Assembly (NCBI GenBank): GCA_934541105.1
Contig: CAKTDA010000001.1
Span: 806,001-870,000, forward strand
Length of the DNA: 64,000 nucleotides
Reading direction: 5' to 3'
Source: an uncultured Luteitalea sp.
GTDB lineage: Bacteria > Acidobacteriota > Vicinamibacteria > Vicinamibacterales > Vicinamibacteraceae
The notes below the pieces were generated by a model that saw only the letters and a list, made by a program, of their open reading frames with translations, was not told where the DNA came from and did no database searches. A program made the position numbers and the translations under genes. Of this stretch, positions 10,292-19,258 are shown piece by piece; the stretch's first letter is position 1; each line of letters opens with the position of its first letter.

Positions 10292-10689
10292 CTACTTTGT
10301 CGGAGCCCCACTTGCTTCCGGCTTGCTCCACTCGGGCTCCGCTCGGCGCCCCCAACAGCTCTGATAGTCAGGCTGTGTCGGATCATTCTGGCGGCATGTA
10401 AACGTCGACAGACCGAACGCCTCTGGCGGCTCAGCGGTGGACGCGGGAACAATCACGCCGGCCAGGTCGGGCACCTTGAACCAGTCGTCCAGGTTCCAGC
10501 CGCTGTATCGCGGCTTGATGCCGTCAATCGGCTCATAGAAGCGCGTTGCTCTGAAGGGTTGGCCGGGAGCGGCGGCGCTGCGTCTCGCGCAGAGCAGCCA
10601 ACCCTGGGCCGGAGCAGTCTGGAACAGGAAGCCGAGGCGCTCGTCAACCGTTCGGCGTTCGTGGCCGGGCAGAGCAAGACTCCGGCCAT
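10292..10689 (-). pseudogene. Unrecognised frameshifted gene remnant
   Basis: The gap of about 600 bases between the lipoprotein and prfB holds a minus-strand stretch with protein-like composition. One frame reads FLFQTAPAQGWLLCARR, then FYEPIDGIKPRYSGWNLDDW, and ends GAPTK at 10292. It has no start codon upstream of a TAG except a GTG at 10474. A separate frame begins ATG at 10689 (MAGVLLCPATNAER) and would join the first by a frameshift after about 14 codons. I do not recognise the family. Either a frameshift has broken a small gene or the GTG at 10474 starts a 60-residue peptide. The rest of 10206-10804 holds nothing I can identify. Confidence 0.35.
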
Positions 10690-10804
10690 GAGATGCCCTG
10701 CGCTACAGCTGGAGCGAGGCTCGCGCGATGCTCGCCAATGGCTGACGGTGGCGTGATTCGACCGACGGATCCGTCAGCCCTCCCCACCTCCACATTTGCG
10801 CGAA

Positions 10805-11939
10805 TCAGTCCTCGTCGGGCGTCGCCGAGCCGAGCGTACCCGACGACTTCGCCATCAGGTAGGTCTTGATGAAGCTGTCGATGTCGCCGTCGAGCACCGA
10901 GTCCACGTCGCCTTCCTGGTACTTCGTCCGGTGGTCCTTGACCATCTGGTACGGGTGCAGGACGTAGCTGCGGATCTGGCTGCCGAAGGCGATCTCCTTC
11001 TTCTCTCCGCCGATGCGATCGAGTTCGGCCTGCTGTTCCTTCAGCTTCATGTCGTAGAGGCGCGACCGCAGCACCTTCATCGCGACGTCCTTGTTCTTGT
11101 GCTGCGATCGCTCGTTCTGGCACGAGACGACGATGCCGGTCGGCAGGTGCGTGATGCGCACAGCCGAATCGGTGACGTTGACGTGCTGTCCGCCGGCGCC
11201 ACTCGACCGGTACGTGTCGATGCGCAAATCCTTGTCGTCGATGACGATGTCGACGTCGTCGGGCAGCTCGGGCCACACGTGGAGCGAGGCGAACGACGTG
11301 TGGCGCCGCGCGGCCTGGTCGAACGGCGAGATGCGGACGAGCCGGTGCACGCCGGCCTCGGCCGCGAGCAGGCCGTAGGCGAACTCGCCGGTGATCGTCA
11401 GCGTCGCGCTCTTGATGCCGGCCTCGTCGCCGGGCTGGGCCTCGAGCAGTTCGCGCTTGAAGCCGCGGCGCTCCGCCCAGCGCAGGTACATCCGCAGGAT
11501 CATCTCCGCCCAGTCCTGCGACTCGGTGCCGCCCGCGCCCGGGTGCACGGTGATGATCGCGTTCTTGGTGTCGTGCTCGCCGCCGAGCATCTTCTTGATC
11601 TCGCCGGCTTCCACTTCGGCCTGCAGCTCGTCGAGCCCGCGCGCGAGATCGCTGCTGACGTCCTCGCCGCCGTCGAGCCACTCGCGCAGCACGCCGAGGT
11701 CCTCGCTGCGCCGCCGCAGCGATCTCAGGAGCGTGACGTCCTCGTCGAGACGCCGGCGCCGCTGCAGCACCTTCTGCGCCTCGGCCTGGTTGCTCCAGAA
11801 GTCGGGATGGCTTGCCTGCGCTTCGAGGCGCTCGAGTTCCTGCTCGGGTCGTGAGGCGTCAAAGGTACCTCCCGAGTTCGGCAGCCCGGCGCTGCAGGTC
11901 TTCGAGCCGCTTGTATGCCTCTTCCTTCACGAACGCCAC
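10805..11939 (-). CDS. prfB: Peptide chain release factor 2 (programmed +1 frameshift)
   Basis: Release factor 2, recognising UGA and UAA stops on the ribosome. The coding sequence is split. Frame 0 begins at GTG 11939 (AGGGG ribosome site eight bases upstream) and runs 26 codons to an in-frame TGA at 11861-11859; the +1 frame then gives about 351 residues to the stop at 10805. Total about 377 residues, normal for RF2. The stop-recognition tripeptide SPF is in VRISPFDQ and the catalytic GGQ is in GAGGQHVN. The GTG start overlaps the end of lnt by 13 bases. Treating the downstream frame alone as the gene, starting at 11770, would lose the N-terminal ~56 residues. Confidence 0.95.
11858..11873 (-). 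promoter_or_regulatory. RF2 autoregulatory +1 frameshift site
   Basis: On the minus strand the sequence GGGAGGTACCTTTGAC contains a Shine-Dalgarno-like GGGAGG immediately before CTT TGA C. This is the canonical RF2 recoding site: the internal Shine-Dalgarno element pushes the ribosome, tRNA-Leu slips from CUU to UUU, and low RF2 levels favour the shift over termination at UGA. It makes RF2 synthesis self-limiting. Confidence 0.95.
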
Positions 11940-13438
11940 GGTGCAATCCCCTCGAGATGAACGCGCTCCCACCACGGCAGGAGCAGGAGTACGACGAACA
12001 CGAGCATACAGGCCCACGCGAGGCTGTCGCCGATCCGCGTGTAGACGGTGGTGCCGTCGAGCCAGCGGACCTCGCCGACCCACGCGCCGGTCTCGAACAG
12101 TGGCGACTTCACGAGCACGCGCCCGTACGGATCCACGACTCCGCTGATGCCGGTGTTGGCGGCGCGCACGAGGTACCGGCCGGTCTCCACGGCGCGCACA
12201 CGCGCCTGCTCGAAGTGCTGGTAAGGCGCCGCTGACGTGCCGTACCACGCGTCGTTCGTGATCGTCGTCAGCAACTGGCTCCCCTCTCGCACGGCCTGCC
12301 GCGACAGCCACGGGAACACCGCCTCATAGCACACCGCCACGGAGAGCCGATGTTCGCCGACCGGCAGCAGCGTCAACTCGTCGCCCGCGCTGAAGTCCGA
12401 GAACCCCTCGACGAGCGGCTCGGCGAAGAACAGCAGCGATCGCACCGGGATGTACTCGCCGAATGGCACGAGCTGCATCTTCCTGTACGTCCCGCGGACC
12501 TCGCCCTGCCCGTCGAGCACGAAGGCCGCGTTGTAGAACTCGGACGGCCCCACGACCTGGTCGCTGCCGAACACGAGCGGTACGCCCGTCCGCACGACGG
12601 CCGCGCGCATGATCTCCGTGTGGACCGCGTCGCGCTCGAAGACGAACGGCGTCGAGGACTCGGGCCAGATCACGAAGTCCACGCCGCTGCGCGCCACGTC
12701 GGCCGTCAGCGCGAGGTACCGCTCGAGAATCCGATCGCGGTACGCCGGATCCCACTTCTGTCCCTGGGGCACGTTGCCCTGGACGATCCCGACACGGACG
12801 ACGGGGCCCTGCACCAGGGCATCCTGGCGCAGGCGCCACGCGCCCCAGCCCCAGGCGAGGCCGACGATCGACACCAGGCACGCAACCGTCACCAGGCGTC
12901 GCCGGTCGCGGGCTCCCGGGAGCAGCAGGAGCGCGAGTGCCGCCGACGCGCACACGACGAGCCCCGAGAGTCCGTGAACCCCGACGAGGCTCGCCGCCTG
13001 GAGGGGCGCGAGCGTGTCCGACTGGCTGTAGCCGATCAGCACCCACGGGAAGCCGGTGAAGAGCGTGCCCCGCAGCCATTCGGTCGCCACCCAGGGCACG
13101 GGGGCGAGCGCGATCGCGAGCACGCCGCCTCGCGCGACGGCCGTCGTCAGGGCCACGCTGAACAACGCGGGATAGATGGCGAGGTACGCGATCAGGAGGG
13201 CCGACAGCAGCCACGCAAGCGCGGCATTCAGTCCGCCGAAGATCGCGAGGACGTCCGACGTCCACGCGACGGTGCCGGCAAAGCCGACGAGGCCCATGGT
13301 GAGGCCGAGCAGGAACGGCCGCGGCCCTCGCGGCGCGGGGCGTGCAGCCGTCCGGGCAATGGCGATGCAGAGCGGCGCCAGCGCCACCCAGCCGAGTGGC
13401 GCCAGTGCCGGCTTGGGCATGGCGAGGGCGAACAGCAC
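11927..13438 (-). CDS. lnt: Apolipoprotein N-acyltransferase
   Basis: Inner-membrane enzyme that adds the third acyl chain to lipoproteins. 503 residues: an N-terminal block of about six membrane helices (to ~190), then a periplasmic nitrilase-like domain, then a final membrane helix (LAWACMLVFVVLLLL). Catalytic elements visible are Glu in WPESSTPF, Lys in YRKMQLVPFGEY and Cys in VAVCYEAVFPW. GTG 13438 is the only in-frame ATG/GTG start, but family-like sequence (ALAALSG) continues about 10 residues upstream into the SPOR gene, so a non-standard start such as CTG is possible. The 3' end overlaps prfB. Confidence 0.93.
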   Translation of the reverse strand: MLFALAMPKPALAPLGWVALAPLCIAIARTAARPAPRGPRPFLLGLTMGLVGFAGTVAWTSDVLAIFGGLNAALAWLLSALLIAYLAIYPALFSVALTTAVARGGVLAIALAPVPWVATEWLRGTLFTGFPWVLIGYSQSDTLAPLQAASLVGVHGLSGLVVCASAALALLLLPGARDRRRLVTVACLVSIVGLAWGWGAWRLRQDALVQGPVVRVGIVQGNVPQGQKWDPAYRDRILERYLALTADVARSGVDFVIWPESSTPFVFERDAVHTEIMRAAVVRTGVPLVFGSDQVVGPSEFYNAAFVLDGQGEVRGTYRKMQLVPFGEYIPVRSLLFFAEPLVEGFSDFSAGDELTLLPVGEHRLSVAVCYEAVFPWLSRQAVREGSQLLTTITNDAWYGTSAAPYQHFEQARVRAVETGRYLVRAANTGISGVVDPYGRVLVKSPLFETGAWVGEVRWLDGTTVYTRIGDSLAWACMLVFVVLLLLPWWERVHLEGIAPWRS

Positions 13439-13452
13439 GCCCGAGAGGGCCG

Positions 13453-14181
13453 CTAGCGCGTAATCCAGGGCTTGAACTTCTCTTCGTTCTGCAGGCGGCG
13501 CATGACCCGATCGGCCTCCTGCCGCTGCATGTTCATCCCGACGCGCACCTTGTAGATCACCTGTCCGCCGGCGGCAGGCGCCACGACATAGGCCTTGTAG
13601 CCGCGCGTCTGCAGGCGCTGCGCGATGGCATCGGCCTCGGGCCTGTTCTTGAGCGCGGTGACCTGCACCGTGAAGCCGCCGTCTTCGGCCGGTGCTGGCG
13701 CATTCGACGGCGGAGGCACTGCGGCCGGAGCCGGGGTCGCGGCCTTCGATGGGGCTGGCGCGGGCGTCGCCGCCGCGGCCTGGACCGGTGCGGGAGGCGC
13801 AGGTTCTGGTTCCGGTTCGGCTTCGGGCTCTGGAGTGGCCTCGCGCGACACCTGCCCCAGGCCGTCTGCGGCTCCAGGCTTCACGGTGGGCGTCTCGAGT
13901 TCACCGGTGAGGTTGCCGGGATAGCTCAGGCCGGTGACAGGGGTCGGTGTGTCGGACGAGGGCGCGACTGCCGCGTCGTCACCGAGCGCGATGCCTGCCG
14001 TCGTCTCGAGACCTGCGGCCTCGGCAACCGTGCCGCGGGCCGTCTGCACGCCGCGGCCGACGAGCACGCCACAGAGGAAGATGACGATCGACACGACGGT
14101 CGTCGCCATGAAGAGGAACACCAGCTGCTTGCCGCTCAGCTGGATCTCGTGGAATCCGTCGTCGTGGATGTCGTGGGCCAT
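13453..14181 (-). CDS. SPOR-domain membrane protein
   Basis: About 242 residues. A short cytoplasmic segment is followed by one membrane helix (around residues 18-40, VFLFMATTVVSIVIFLCGVL), a long Pro/Ala/Glu-rich periplasmic linker (EPEPEPAPP repeats), and a C-terminal SPOR domain (about 165-242) with FTVQVTALKNRPEADAIAQR. SPOR domains bind denuded glycan strands at division septa, so a role in division or peptidoglycan sensing is likely but not shown. The start at 14181 is chosen because longer frames begin in low-complexity Arg-rich sequence. Directly upstream of lnt on the same strand. Confidence 0.85.
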   Translation of the reverse strand: MAHDIHDDGFHEIQLSGKQLVFLFMATTVVSIVIFLCGVLVGRGVQTARGTVAEAAGLETTAGIALGDDAAVAPSSDTPTPVTGLSYPGNLTGELETPTVKPGAADGLGQVSREATPEPEAEPEPEPAPPAPVQAAAATPAPAPSKAATPAPAAVPPPSNAPAPAEDGGFTVQVTALKNRPEADAIAQRLQTRGYKAYVVAPAAGGQVIYKVRVGMNMQRQEADRVMRRLQNEEKFKPWITR

Positions 14182-14320
14182 GATGCACCCAGGGCACGCA
14201 TGCATCGGGCTGGGAGGCCGGGGCTGCGCACCGTCTGGAACCGTGCAAAGTGTGTGACGTGCCGAATCACGGGCGCGATCCGCCCCGGCGAACCCGTGTG
14301 CCGGCCGATGGTGGAGTGTA

Positions 14321-16012
14321 TCACCGCTCGGCCTGCGGCGGCGTGCGCGCCGCGGCCTCGATGCGCTCGAGCAGGGCCCGCGCCTCGGCCGACGCCGGCG
14401 CCAACTGCACGGCGCGCGCAGCGTGGGGCCGTGCGGCAGCGGCATCGCCCGTCTCGAGCAGCGATTCGGCGAGCAGCAGGCGGGCGTCGATGCTCTCCTC
14501 GCTCCACAGCGAGATCGTCAGCGACTGCACCGCCTCGCGCAGGCGGCCGGCCCGGAGGAGGACGCGGCCGAGCGCGAGGTGCGTCGCGGCATCGTAGGGA
14601 GCCAGGTACAGCGCCTTGCGGAACTCGCTGATCGCCTCGCGATCCTGGTGCTTGTCGGTCAGGCGCTGCCCGCGCTCGTGATGGAAGCGTGCCAGTTGCT
14701 GGTACTCCTGCTGCGTCGCCGAGACGAGCGCCGGATCCACGCGGACCGGCGTGGTCTCGCTCTCGCTCGGGCGTTCGAGCCCCCGGGGCACGCCGCCGAC
14801 GCCCTCGGCCGGTCCCCGCTTCTCCCACTCGGCGAACGTGGACGACAACTGCCGAGCGAGCTCACGCTCCCGCGACGCCTCGGCCGTGTTGTTCGTGGAC
14901 TGGAGCGCCGCGGCGAGGACGAAGTGCGCCTCGCCGTCGGCGGGCCGGCGGCGCACGACCTCGCGCAGCCAGTAGATGGCCGCGGGCACGTCGCGATCGA
15001 TCCAGTACGCGTATCCGAGGTTGAAGAAGTAATCGGGCGACTCGGGGGCGGCTTCGGCGGCCTTGTCGAAGTAGTACGCCGGCGTCCCTGTCTGCGCCGT
15101 CGGGTTGCCGCGCCGCAACTGGATGACGCCGAGGTTGTTGTAGACGGCCGCGGTCGGGCGTTCGTCGAGCAGACGGCGCGAGGCCTCGAATGCCTCGTCC
15201 CAGCGCTGCAGCCGGATGAGCGACAACGTGGCCGCGAACCGCGCGCGGCGCGCGAACCGCGAGGACGCGGGGACGGCACGTGCGGCAGCGAGCGCGCGCG
15301 CGTGCTGCTCCTCCTCGGTGGCCACGTCCCAGATCGCCATGTGCGCCCGTGCATAGTCGGGCGCCGCAGCCACCGCCTGCTCCAGGAACCGCATCTGCGT
15401 GGCGGGCGTCTCGGCCACCAGGCCCTTGACGAACGCCTCGAAGACCTCGAGCGACGGTGGCGGCTCGGACACGACCGCGGGCGAATCCGGCGGCAGGCCG
15501 GCGATGCGGGCGGCCACGCGTCCGGCAATGGCGAACACGTCGCGCAGCGGACCCTGCTCGCGCAGTTCCGGGATGCCGCGCCCGGCCTCGACCTGCACTA
15601 CGCGTACGGCCACGGTGAGCGTCTCGCCGCTCACGGCCACCGTGCCCGTCACCATGTCGCGCACGCCCATGACCTGCGCGGCGCGCAACAACGTCGCGCG
15701 CGAGAGCTCACGGTCGTCGGGCAGTTCGAGCAGGTCGAATGCCGCCACGCGATCCGTGCGCGTCACCGCGGGACGCCCGAGCGCGGTCAGGCTGTCGGAG
15801 ATGAGGAGCGCGACGCCTTCGCCGAGCCACAGCGCGCGCGGATCGTCGCCGGCCGGCCGCAGCGGGATGACGAGCGCCGCCGGCGACGCGGCGTCCTGCG
15901 CCTGCGCGTGCACGACGGCGGTCGCGATCGGTAGCCCGGACCACGACGGCACGGCCGTGCACGCAGCCAGTGCCAACCACGCGGCGCAGCTCCGCGCCGT
16001 GCGCGGCGTCAC
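14321..16012 (-). CDS. TPR-repeat exported protein
   Basis: About 563 residues from a GTG at 16012 that overlaps the upstream gene's stop (GTGA). An N-terminal signal region (CAAWLALAACTAVPSW) contains a possible lipid-attachment Cys. Residues ~50-190 resemble the FlgO/TolB-like beta domain found before TPRs in regulators (isoform of 'resistance to name-value output' proteins: LGEGVALLISDSL and DMVTGTVAVSG). The rest contains at least five TPR units (for example PDYFFNLGYAYW and YDAATHLALGRVLLRAGRL). It probably assembles protein complexes at the envelope. Specific partners cannot be read from sequence. Confidence 0.78.
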   Translation of the reverse strand: MTPRTARSCAAWLALAACTAVPSWSGLPIATAVVHAQAQDAASPAALVIPLRPAGDDPRALWLGEGVALLISDSLTALGRPAVTRTDRVAAFDLLELPDDRELSRATLLRAAQVMGVRDMVTGTVAVSGETLTVAVRVVQVEAGRGIPELREQGPLRDVFAIAGRVAARIAGLPPDSPAVVSEPPPSLEVFEAFVKGLVAETPATQMRFLEQAVAAAPDYARAHMAIWDVATEEEQHARALAAARAVPASSRFARRARFAATLSLIRLQRWDEAFEASRRLLDERPTAAVYNNLGVIQLRRGNPTAQTGTPAYYFDKAAEAAPESPDYFFNLGYAYWIDRDVPAAIYWLREVVRRRPADGEAHFVLAAALQSTNNTAEASRERELARQLSSTFAEWEKRGPAEGVGGVPRGLERPSESETTPVRVDPALVSATQQEYQQLARFHHERGQRLTDKHQDREAISEFRKALYLAPYDAATHLALGRVLLRAGRLREAVQSLTISLWSEESIDARLLLAESLLETGDAAAARPHAARAVQLAPASAEARALLERIEAAARTPPQAER

Positions 16013-16590
16013 GCCTGCCCCTCGCTCGCGTCGAGACGAACGACGCAGCATTCGCCGCCGAGGGCGCGACAGGACGGCAGGCTGCCCGCGCGCTGGAACT
16101 CGTCACGCGCGAGCAGTGCCTCGACGAACGCCAGGTAGTACCGGCAGTGCGGCTCGCGGGCGTGCTCGCGGCTCGTGCAGAAGATCGATCCGCGAACCTC
16201 GAGTTCGAGTTGCCGCTTGCGGAGACGGATCGTCACCTTGGTCCCGCGATACGCGCCCTCGAAGTGCTGTCGCGCGAGGCGTGCCACCTGCCGCAGGCGG
16301 AGGCGGACCGGAAGGATCCGGCTGCCCGCACGCACGGGCCATGACTGGCGGGCCATCCACCATCCCGCCGCGTAGCCCGCCGCGCGGACCATCACGGTGT
16401 CGTACGTCCCAGGCTCTTCGTGACGCAGGAAGCTGAGGACTGCCGTGACCGGGGCGAGATTGACGGCATCCTCGCGCCAGCCGCGCGGGCGGAGATAGCC
16501 CTCGTAGAACTCGACCCGCATCGGCAGGATGTCGACGATCGCCTGGTGGAGCGCCGCCGCGAGCAGTCGGTCGATTCTCGCCTCACTCAT
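16009..16590 (-). CDS. Uncharacterised protein, V4R-like fold suspected
   Basis: 193-residue soluble protein. The layout resembles V4R / vinyl-reductase-like small-molecule-binding domains: a helical N-terminus (IDRLLAAALHQAIVDILPMR), a middle containing AAGYAAGWWMA, and an end with a Cys-rich strand set (GSIFCTSREHAREPHCRYY and LGGECCVVRL). Family members in this fold end with a Cys-containing 'CRA.G...C.F' strand. The similarity is by eye only. It is translationally coupled to the TPR gene (4-base overlap), suggesting a shared function, and is transcribed divergently from mobA. Confidence 0.5.
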   Translation of the reverse strand: MSEARIDRLLAAALHQAIVDILPMRVEFYEGYLRPRGWREDAVNLAPVTAVLSFLRHEEPGTYDTVMVRAAGYAAGWWMARQSWPVRAGSRILPVRLRLRQVARLARQHFEGAYRGTKVTIRLRKRQLELEVRGSIFCTSREHAREPHCRYYLAFVEALLARDEFQRAGSLPSCRALGGECCVVRLDASEGQA

Positions 16591-16610
16591 TTTCTGGTAA
16601 CGTTTCGGCG

Positions 16611-17219
16611 GTGAGTGGGCGTGCGGGCGGCCCGTCCCTGCAGTGGACCGGGGTGGTGCTTGCCGGCGGACGCAGCCAGCGGTTCGGCGGGGTACACAAG
16701 GCCCGGCTGCCGCTCGGCGCTGGCACCCTGCTGCAGCGCGCCGTGAACGCCCTGGCCCCGCTGACCACGCGGTGCCTCGTGGTCGGCGGCCCGGAGTCGG
16801 CAGGCCTGGAGACGGTGCCCGACCGCCATCCGGGTCAGGGGCCGCTCGGCGGGATCCTCACGGCGCTCGACGCGATCGACACGTCGCACGCACTGGTCCT
16901 CGCGGTGGACCTGCCCTTCATCACCGGTGCCCTGCTCGCGTCGCTGCAGCGTGCCGGCGAGGACGCGGCGGTGGCGCTGCTGCAGCACCCCGACAAGCGC
17001 CTCGCGTTGTGTCTCTCGGTGTCGCGCGCCTGTGCCGATCCGCTGCACGAGGCCTGGGAGAAGGGCGCCAGGCGCGTGCGCGACATGGCCGACCTCGGTA
17101 CAACCGCCGTCGTCGGCGTCGATGCCGAAACCGCCCGCGTCGCCCTGTGGAATGTGAACGATCCGCTTACCTATGCGCGGGCGCTCGAGATGACTGAGCA
17201 CGACTGCCCGGCATGCTAA
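16611..17219 (+). CDS. mobA: Molybdenum cofactor guanylyltransferase MobA
   Basis: Nucleotidyltransferase that attaches GMP to molybdopterin to form the bis-MGD cofactor. 202 residues from GTG 16611. The nucleotide-binding start LAGGRSQRFGGVHK at 17-30 is the family signature, with the expected Lys at the end. A DLPFI motif (magnesium-binding Asp) and a closing NVNDPLTYARA helix typical of MobA follow. It is divergent from the V4R-like gene and 26 bases before argS. No molybdoenzyme is in the window. A related cofactor nucleotidyltransferase (MocA type) is possible but the NVNDP ending favours MobA. Confidence 0.88.
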   Translation: MSGRAGGPSLQWTGVVLAGGRSQRFGGVHKARLPLGAGTLLQRAVNALAPLTTRCLVVGGPESAGLETVPDRHPGQGPLGGILTALDAIDTSHALVLAVDLPFITGALLASLQRAGEDAAVALLQHPDKRLALCLSVSRACADPLHEAWEKGARRVRDMADLGTTAVVGVDAETARVALWNVNDPLTYARALEMTEHDCPAC

Positions 17220-17245
17220 CCCACTGATCTGACCGAGTCAAACCG

Positions 17246-19258
17246 ATGATCCTGCCTCTGCAGCAGGCCGTGCGAGCGGCGCTCCAGGACACGCTGACCA
17301 CTCTCTACGGGGCCGATCGCGTCCCTGCCACGCTGGTCCTCGAGACGCCGCCGACGCGCGCCCTCGGCGATCTCGCCACGCCCTGCGCCTTCGAACTCGC
17401 GCGCGCCCTCCGCAAGCCGCCGCGTGCCATTGCCCAGGAGATCGTCGCGGCGTTCCCGGCGCTCGACGGCGTGCGCCGCGTCGAGGCCGTGGGCGGCGGC
17501 TACATCAACGTCTTCCTCGACCGCGCACGGTTCCTCCGTGCGCACCTCGGCGCCGGCAGCGACGCCGCGGCCGGCATGCAGCCGGAGCGTGCCAAGACGA
17601 TCGTCGAGCACACCGCCATCAACCCGAACAAGGCCGCCCACATCGGCCACCTGCGCAACGCGATCCTCGGCGACACCGTCGGGCGCCTGCTCCGCTTCCT
17701 CGGCACCCCGGTCGAGATCCAGAACTACATCGACGACACCGGCGTGCAGGTCGCCGACGTCGTCGTCGGCTTCGAGCACCTCGAGGGCCTGGGCCTCGAC
17801 GACGTGCGCGCCCTGGCCGCCGGCGAGAGGTTCGACTACTACTGCTGGGACCTCTACGCGCGCGTCACCGAGTGGTATGCCGCCGACAAGGCACGACTCG
17901 ACGTGCGCGCGCGCACGCTGCACGCGATCGAGCACGGCGAGAGCCCCAGCGCCGTCATGGGTGCCGTGATTGCCGAGGCCATCGTCAGGTGCCACCTGCG
18001 GACGATGGCGCGGCTGCACATCGACTACGACCTGCTGTCGTGGGAAGGCGACATCCTGCGCCTGCAGTTCTGGGCCACGGCCTTCGAGATCCTGAAGCGC
18101 AACGGCACCGTCTATCTCCAGACCGAGGGCCGACTGAAGGGATGCTGGGTGATGGAAATCGACGAGGACGTCGATGCCACCCTGCAGCAGGCCGAGCCGG
18201 GCGATGACGAGGCCGCTGGCGACGTCAACCCGCGCGAGAAGGTGATCGTGCGCTCGAACGGCACGGTCACCTACGTCGGCAAGGACATCGCGAACCAGTT
18301 CTGGAAGTTCGGCCTGCTCGGCAAGGACTTCCAGTACCGCCCGTTCGGCACGCGCCTCGCCGGCGACACGCTGTGGGCGACGACGTCGTCGGATGGCGCG
18401 CCGGAGCACCCCGCGTTCGGCAACGCCGGCACGGTGATCAACGTCATCGATACGCGGCAGTCGTACCTCCAGCAGCTCCTCAAGCAGGCGCTCGCGACGA
18501 TGGGACACCGCGCGCAAGCCGAGCAGTCGATCCACTTCTCGTACGAGATGGTGGCGCTCTCGCACAAGACCGCACGGGAGCTCGGCTTCGAGGGCGACGC
18601 CGACGGCAAGCCGTTCGTCGAGGTCTCGGGGCGCAAGGGGCTCGGGGTCAAGGCCGACGACCTCCTCGATCGACTCATCGACAAGGCGCTCGAGGAAGTC
18701 CGCAAGCGCAACCCCGGGCAGCCCGAGGCCGAGGCGCGGCACATCGCCGAAGCCATCGCGATCGCCGCCGTCCGCTACTTCATGGTGAAGTTCTCGCGCA
18801 CGAAGATCATCGCGTTCGACATCGACGAGGCCCTCAGCTTCGAGGGCGAGAGCGGCCCCTACCTGCAGTACGCGGCCGTGCGCGCCGGCAACATCTTCGC
18901 GAAGCTGCGCGAACGCTGGCAGGAGGACGAGGCCACGCTCGGCAGCCGGCTCGCAGGCCTCGACGACGCCAGCATCGCCGAGGGCGAGGATGCCGACGCC
19001 TGGTGGGACCTGGTGCTCACGTGCGGCAGGCTCGACGAAGTGGTCGAGGCCGCGGTGCGGACACTCGAGCCGTCGGTGCTCGCCAAGTTCGCCTTCGGCC
19101 TCGCGCAGGCGTTCAGCGGCTTCTATCACCGCTTCCCCATCCTCGGCGAGGAACGCGAGGACCTGCGGCTGTGGCGGGCCGCCGCTGCCAGCTACTTCCG
19201 CCAGCAGATGACGCGGGCACTCGACCTGATGGGCGCAACCGTGCCGGGGCGCATGTGA
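17246..19258 (+). CDS. argS: Arginyl-tRNA synthetase
   Basis: Class I aminoacyl-tRNA synthetase, 670 residues. An N-terminal Add-1 type domain (1-110) is followed by NPNKAAHIGHLRN with the HIGH box at 132-135, a catalytic Rossmann domain, and the C-terminal DALR anticodon-binding domain from about 540 (EGESGPYLQYAAVRAGNI). It is longer than E. coli ArgS (577), mainly through insertions in the catalytic half. The KMSK-like loop is replaced by a SGRKGLGVKADDL stretch, typical of ArgRS that lack a strict KMSK. The stop overlaps the next gene's GTG. Confidence 0.96.
   Translation: MILPLQQAVRAALQDTLTTLYGADRVPATLVLETPPTRALGDLATPCAFELARALRKPPRAIAQEIVAAFPALDGVRRVEAVGGGYINVFLDRARFLRAHLGAGSDAAAGMQPERAKTIVEHTAINPNKAAHIGHLRNAILGDTVGRLLRFLGTPVEIQNYIDDTGVQVADVVVGFEHLEGLGLDDVRALAAGERFDYYCWDLYARVTEWYAADKARLDVRARTLHAIEHGESPSAVMGAVIAEAIVRCHLRTMARLHIDYDLLSWEGDILRLQFWATAFEILKRNGTVYLQTEGRLKGCWVMEIDEDVDATLQQAEPGDDEAAGDVNPREKVIVRSNGTVTYVGKDIANQFWKFGLLGKDFQYRPFGTRLAGDTLWATTSSDGAPEHPAFGNAGTVINVIDTRQSYLQQLLKQALATMGHRAQAEQSIHFSYEMVALSHKTARELGFEGDADGKPFVEVSGRKGLGVKADDLLDRLIDKALEEVRKRNPGQPEAEARHIAEAIAIAAVRYFMVKFSRTKIIAFDIDEALSFEGESGPYLQYAAVRAGNIFAKLRERWQEDEATLGSRLAGLDDASIAEGEDADAWWDLVLTCGRLDEVVEAAVRTLEPSVLAKFAFGLAQAFSGFYHRFPILGEEREDLRLWRAAAASYFRQQMTRALDLMGATVPGRM

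Noticed and set aside
10206..10804. Structural RNA (tmRNA, RNase P or 6S) in the intergenic gap
   Set aside because: No conserved RNase P or tmRNA sequence elements were seen.
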